Shown here in pieces: positions 61,046 through 64,000 of a DNA stretch of 64,000 bases. The DNA lies in contig CAWAEZ010000005.1 in the NCBI GenBank assembly GCA_963781195.1, positions 286,006 to 350,005 of the forward strand, read 5' to 3'. The notes beneath the pieces are model-generated. The model had not been told where the DNA came from. It searched no databases and saw only the letters and a list, made by a program, of their open reading frames with translations. The translations under genes and the position numbers were made by a program. This DNA is from JAJPKK01 sp963781195. Lineage in GTDB: Bacteria > Pseudomonadota > Alphaproteobacteria > Rhizobiales > Xanthobacteraceae. Each line of letters begins with the position of its first letter. Positions within the stretch are counted from its first letter, which is position 1.

Positions 61046-61521
61046 GAGTCACCTGTCGTTTGTTCCAAGTTCGCCAGCCTCTTCTCGATGTCCCGAAGCT
61101 CGAGCGCGCGAACCACGTTTCCAATGAGCCCCATCACCTCGGCCGCCTCGGTCGGGGTAATCTCGCCAGCGGCACAGGCTTCCAAGATCGCCGACGCCGC
61201 TTCGGCAGCGTCTCCGCCGGATTCCATCTTCGGCATCTCGAATGTCACCGGCCGGCCGCGCCGGGGCGGCAGAACACGGTCGAGACAGAGACGCAGCGCG
61301 CCCAGGTCGCCCTGCTTCGCCTTCTCGATGACTGTGCGGGTCAAGGCTTCCACTTCACCATCGAGCAGAGCTTCGCACGCGATCGTCGCTTTGTTGCGCG
61401 ATCCCGGCGGCCGTCCCCGCGGATTGCCACTCCGGCCACGCTCGAACGGACGGCCCCGCTTCGCCGCAACCGCAGGCTGCTCGGGGACCGGATCCTCGAG
61501 GGCATCATCGATCTCCATCAT
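61042..61521 (-). CDS. DUF5681-domain protein
   Basis: A 159-residue protein with the hallmark GRSGNPRGRPPGSRNKATIA at about 29-48, the DUF5681 signature found in phage and mobile-element proteins. An acidic middle and a C-terminal coiled coil (VVRALELRDIEKRLANLEQT) follow. It is coupled on both sides by four-base overlaps (61042-61045 and 61518-61521). The basic Gly/Arg/Pro motif suggests DNA binding; the function is not known to me. Confidence 0.85.
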   Translation of the reverse strand: MMEIDDALEDPVPEQPAVAAKRGRPFERGRSGNPRGRPPGSRNKATIACEALLDGEVEALTRTVIEKAKQGDLGALRLCLDRVLPPRRGRPVTFEMPKMESGGDAAEAASAILEACAAGEITPTEAAEVMGLIGNVVRALELRDIEKRLANLEQTTGDS

Positions 61522-62261
61522 GAATCTCCATCTTCGTCTTCCATCATGTCGGCGTCATCACGTTCTGCCAGCTCACGCGCCAGCATCTCCTTGAGTATCT
61601 CGATCGTCGCCTCCAACGTGCCGTCTTCAGCCAGATAAACGAGAAATTGCACGTTATAGCGTCCCATTTCCCGCATGATGTACGCAGCGCTTTTTTCCGG
61701 AGGTTCTGTGGCCGCCTGCCTTTTGCGATTTTTCACCGGCAACGGCGTACCGCGCCTGCGAGACAATTCGCGGCGAATTCTGACAAATTCCTCCTCGGTC
61801 GGGACGGCGCCAAGCATCGTACCCGCCAGTACTCGTTTACGTAGGGCTGCTGGGGTACTCGGCCGCGAGATCAATTCCAGGACACCCGGAGGCAAAAGCG
61901 CAAGGCTTGCGTATTTGGCAACGAGCTTGGCGGCTTTCATGTAGTTCTGGGCGGTGCGGATGCTGAAGCCGCACTCCGCGCCCACCCACGCGGTGAAACG
62001 GCCGTGTCCCAGGACTCTCTTTGCAGCGATCAACTCCCGTCCGATCTCGACAATGGACGCCACGGCCGTTTGCGCGTGCCGTCGGATGGTCGCGGCCCGC
62101 TGTCGAATCACCTCGGCCTGGGTCGCAGGTAGCGTCGCATAATCGAAGGAACCTTCGGTCATGCGGAAGGGCGCGTCTTCGTGATCGAGACCAGAAGCGA
62201 CCTTCACCGGGGCGAGTGCGCAGCTCGCTTTCGCCTCGACACCCATACTGCTTTTCAACAT
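61518..62261 (-). CDS. DUF3102-domain protein
   Basis: A 247-residue protein. The central part (AVASIVEIGRELIAAKRVLG; HGRFTAWVGAECGFSIRTAQ; NYMKAAKLV) is a clear DUF3102 domain, a KilA/ParB-associated helical DNA-binding type frequent on phages and plasmids. The start could be 62261 or an internal ATG at 62162 (MTEGSFDYATLP). It leads the three-gene operon, and A+T-rich DNA before it probably holds the promoter. Role (inference): regulator or partition factor of a mobile element. Confidence 0.85.
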   Translation of the reverse strand: MLKSSMGVEAKASCALAPVKVASGLDHEDAPFRMTEGSFDYATLPATQAEVIRQRAATIRRHAQTAVASIVEIGRELIAAKRVLGHGRFTAWVGAECGFSIRTAQNYMKAAKLVAKYASLALLPPGVLELISRPSTPAALRKRVLAGTMLGAVPTEEEFVRIRRELSRRRGTPLPVKNRKRQAATEPPEKSAAYIMREMGRYNVQFLVYLAEDGTLEATIEILKEMLARELAERDDADMMEDEDGDS

Positions 62262-63573
62262 CGCGCTTTCCTCTGGAGGCCCCCCAGCGCGTGTGCCTAC
62301 TCGTCATCTACGCCGAATGAATCGGCACCTATAAGGGAGTTACCTGACGGCTCAAAGTCAAGCGGCCAAACCAGAGAATAAGGTTTTGTCTGGCAGTTTC
62401 TTTACGAATTTTTCTGCCAATGGTGCATTATGCCCCATTAATCGCGCCAAACACCGGTCGCAGCCAGTTACTTCCATGTATAGGAACCCAATTTTAGGTT
62501 CGCCACTGTCGGGTCGCCTGGTGCTTGATATGTTCTCGAACGTGGCCCCGCTCGGTATGGGCATCTTGCGGAGCGTCGGCTCCAATCGGTGAGCCTTACG
62601 CATGCCCGGGCTGCACCCACCGGGCGGCGCTCTTGTCGGGCAACGCGCGCCTTCCCTTCGCTACAACCCGCCCTCGGCTTTCCCTTGCAGCATTCCCTTG
62701 GCGACTCATCGGTCTGCGGATCGTCGAGCTCTTGCAGCTGCCGCGGTCTTGGTACGCCGAGAGGAGGCCGCGGACCAATCGTGGGTCGGAGAGATCCCAT
62801 TGATTGGCATAAAGATCTTCGCGCGAGCAAAGCGGGCCCTGCAAGCAGAACACCGGTTGAGGAAAATCGTGTCTTGTAGCTGGAGGACCAGGGTCTCGCA
62901 AAGGCTGGAGGGGCCGCGATCCGTCCCATTAGCGAGCTGCAAGGTCATCCAACTCCAGACCCGTCTTGCAGGCCGACGAATGCACCGGTAGCTACCGGCA
63001 GTCGGCACGAATTCGTCGGCCGTCGGCGCCGCTCGCGTCCTCGTGAAACGGATACGACCCCGGCGAGTTCTGCAGATGGCAAAGCTTTGCCGTAGCTACC
63101 GTGTGCAACATCGCCCCGACCCGGTCGTGCGCCGCCGCGCCCACCTGCGTGGCTACCGACATTCGATCGGCCACGTGGGCCTAAACCTTACTTTTCCGCC
63201 TTTGCAGAGGTCATCCAAACCTGACCGGTCTTGCAAGCCGCCGAACTGCCCGGTAGCTACCTCCGTTGGACACCCGTGCAACGCCCTCGACCGCGCCATC
63301 CCGCCTTTGCAACGGTGCATCCAGCCCCGACCAGTCTTGCACGCCACCGAGCCTCGGGCGTCGCTACCATCAGCGGCCACAAATTGTCGGCTTATCCGCA
63401 GCCCTTGCGATCAGTCGGCGCCGATCCATCCTGCAGGCCGCTGACCCCCAGGGTATCATCGGTGGCTCCGATTCGACGACGAGTCCGGGATGCCGGAACG
63501 AGTGGTTCTGACCGCTGTTGCCGACCGCCGACTTGGCGCAGCTGCCACGGGCCGCTACGATTGCCGCTCCAGG
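62262..63573. other. Long non-coding or decayed stretch
   Basis: About 1.3 kb without a gene I can support. 62330-62460 is A+T-rich and includes the likely promoter region of the DUF3102 operon. From about 62730 onward the DNA is built of degenerate repeats (see 62943-63470). Several open frames on both strands exist but none shows family similarity or a good start. Confidence 0.5.
62943..63470. repeat. Degenerate ~104-bp repeat array
   Basis: Blocks with the minus-strand sense GGTAGCTACCGG, about 15 variable bases, TGCAAGACCGGTC, TTGGATGACC and TGCAAAGGCGG recur. Clear copies centre near 62970, 63235 and 63340; weaker ones lie near 63130, 63435 and 63530. Neighbouring copies are about 103-106 bases apart. 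The period is not a multiple of three, so this is not a repeated protein domain. Spacers are not unique and copies are too long and variable for CRISPR. Confidence 0.6.
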
Positions 63574-63830
63574 TCGCTTGGACCGCGGCGTGGCCAGCGT
63601 CTTCTCGGCCATGCGGCGCGGCTGCGTGAAGCCGGGCGATAACTCCTTTGCGCAGCTTGGGAATGGGAATCTCGACCGCGCCGGCGCGGGCCTCCTGACC
63701 ACGTTCTAGTATCCGTTTGTGTGGAGCGAGGCGGTCGGCGCTTTCCCCGCTAGAGCCGGCGCCGATCTGGCCTTCGACCTCCACCTCCATCAGCCGTTGG
63801 GCGGCACTTATCAGGTCGCGCGTCGTGCGC
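63574..63830 (-). pseudogene. IS256-family transposase remnant
   Basis: The minus strand encodes DLISAAQRLMEVEVEGQIGA and, further on, ARAGAVEIPIPKLRKG, the diagnostic N-terminal part of IS256 transposases (pattern LxEAEVxxxIGA ... TRVGTVELxIPKLRxGSYFP). Then a frame change gives LSPGFTQPRRMAEKTL, matching FPxFLEPRRxAEKAL. The catalytic DDE part is missing. The element is dead. Confidence 0.75.
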
Positions 63831-63849
63831 TCGCAACGTCGCAGCGCCC

Positions 63850-64000
63850 TTACATTTCGAAGATGGGGATATCGAGGGCACGTGCTGCTGTGATCTGCTG
63901 CTCGTCGAAGCTCGCGAGTGCGATCGTCTGGCCACGCTTTTGCAAAAATAGGATCGAAGCCAAGTGCAAAGCGTTGCGCGTATGCACCGCGGTGGGAAAG
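63850..64000 (-). CDS. PIN-domain (VapC-like) toxin, C-terminal part, runs off window
   Basis: The last 49 residues of a PIN-domain protein are visible: VHTRNALHLASILFLQKRGQ, then IALASFDEQQITAARALDIP and IFEM before the stop. Family pattern is LDALHLASAL ... LVTFDxxLAxAAxxLGIPV. The last acidic ligand (ASFDEQ) is present, but the usual Asp in DALHLA is Asn here (NALHLA), which may weaken RNase activity. The partner antitoxin would lie outside the window to the right. It is next to the IS256 remnant. Confidence 0.75.
   Translation of the reverse strand, partial: FPTAVHTRNALHLASILFLQKRGQTIALASFDEQQITAARALDIPIFEM

Noticed and set aside
62358..62901. Short open frames on both strands upstream of the DUF3102 operon
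   Set aside because: No ribosome site, no family similarity, and the frames overlap one another on opposite strands.
62943..63470. Possible CRISPR array
   Set aside because: Units are about 104 bases and diverged, there are no short exact repeats with unique spacers, and no cas gene is in the window.

Overview
The window looks like chromosome of a high-G+C alphaproteobacterium of the Rhizobiales (Bradyrhizobium/Rhodoplanes/Xanthobacteraceae-like). This is inferred from protein style, not from a search: a C4-pathway 5-aminolevulinate synthase, many Bug/TctC-type periplasmic binding proteins, Rhizobiales-type small secreted proteins, a UvrB with a long N-terminal tail, and several palindromic repeats of the kind common in these genomes.

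Left core (1-8.7 kb): catabolism and transport. A cut-off amidohydrolase is divergent from a molybdopterin subunit of the xanthine dehydrogenase family. Then come a UbiD decarboxylase, a Bug binding protein, a palindrome-rich gap and a second, frameshifted amidohydrolase. Accessory region (8.75-22.98 kb): G+C drops visibly. It has two parts. (a) 8774-12051 is a minus-strand operon of a HEPN protein with an R-x5-H motif, a ParA/MinD-like ATPase with the variant P-loop KGGVGR, and a P-loop ATPase. This is the best candidate for an undescribed conflict or defence system. (b) 12141-22977 is an integrated element bounded by a 47-bp direct repeat of the 3' end of tRNA-Thr(GGT). It carries a tyrosine integrase, resolvase remnants, a secreted caspase-trypsin pair, and a phage-satellite-like operon (DUF3631 ATPase plus small unknown genes) behind a consensus sigma-70 promoter with a palindrome in its spacer.

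Central core (23-47 kb): murA with a terminator-like leader; a catabolic cluster (Bug protein, GntR/FCD regulator, VOC protein, FAH-family hydrolase, extradiol-dioxygenase-like protein); YciB; L,D-transpeptidase; an amino-acid binding protein; a thioesterase; a second FAH hydrolase; and an ABC ATPase plus permease of the NitT/TauT type. After these come secreted low-complexity proteins and a tandemly duplicated unit of ABC binding protein plus M24 peptidase, then hemA. Right core (47-60 kb): uvrB, an ECF sigma/anti-sigma pair, an ABC exporter, SemiSWEET, alpha/beta hydrolase, MBL hydrolase, another Bug protein and an MFS transporter. Right edge (60-64 kb): a decayed mobile region with a truncated Bug gene, a three-gene DUF3102/DUF5681 operon, a degenerate ~104-bp repeat array, an IS256 transposase remnant and the end of a PIN-domain toxin gene.

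A recurring oddity is single-base indels that break otherwise well-conserved genes: the 7.2-kb amidohydrolase, caspase, DUF1236 protein, the first M24 peptidase and hemA. hemA should be essential, so at least part of these are probably sequence errors rather than biology. Coordinates of broken genes are given for the whole reconstructed gene.
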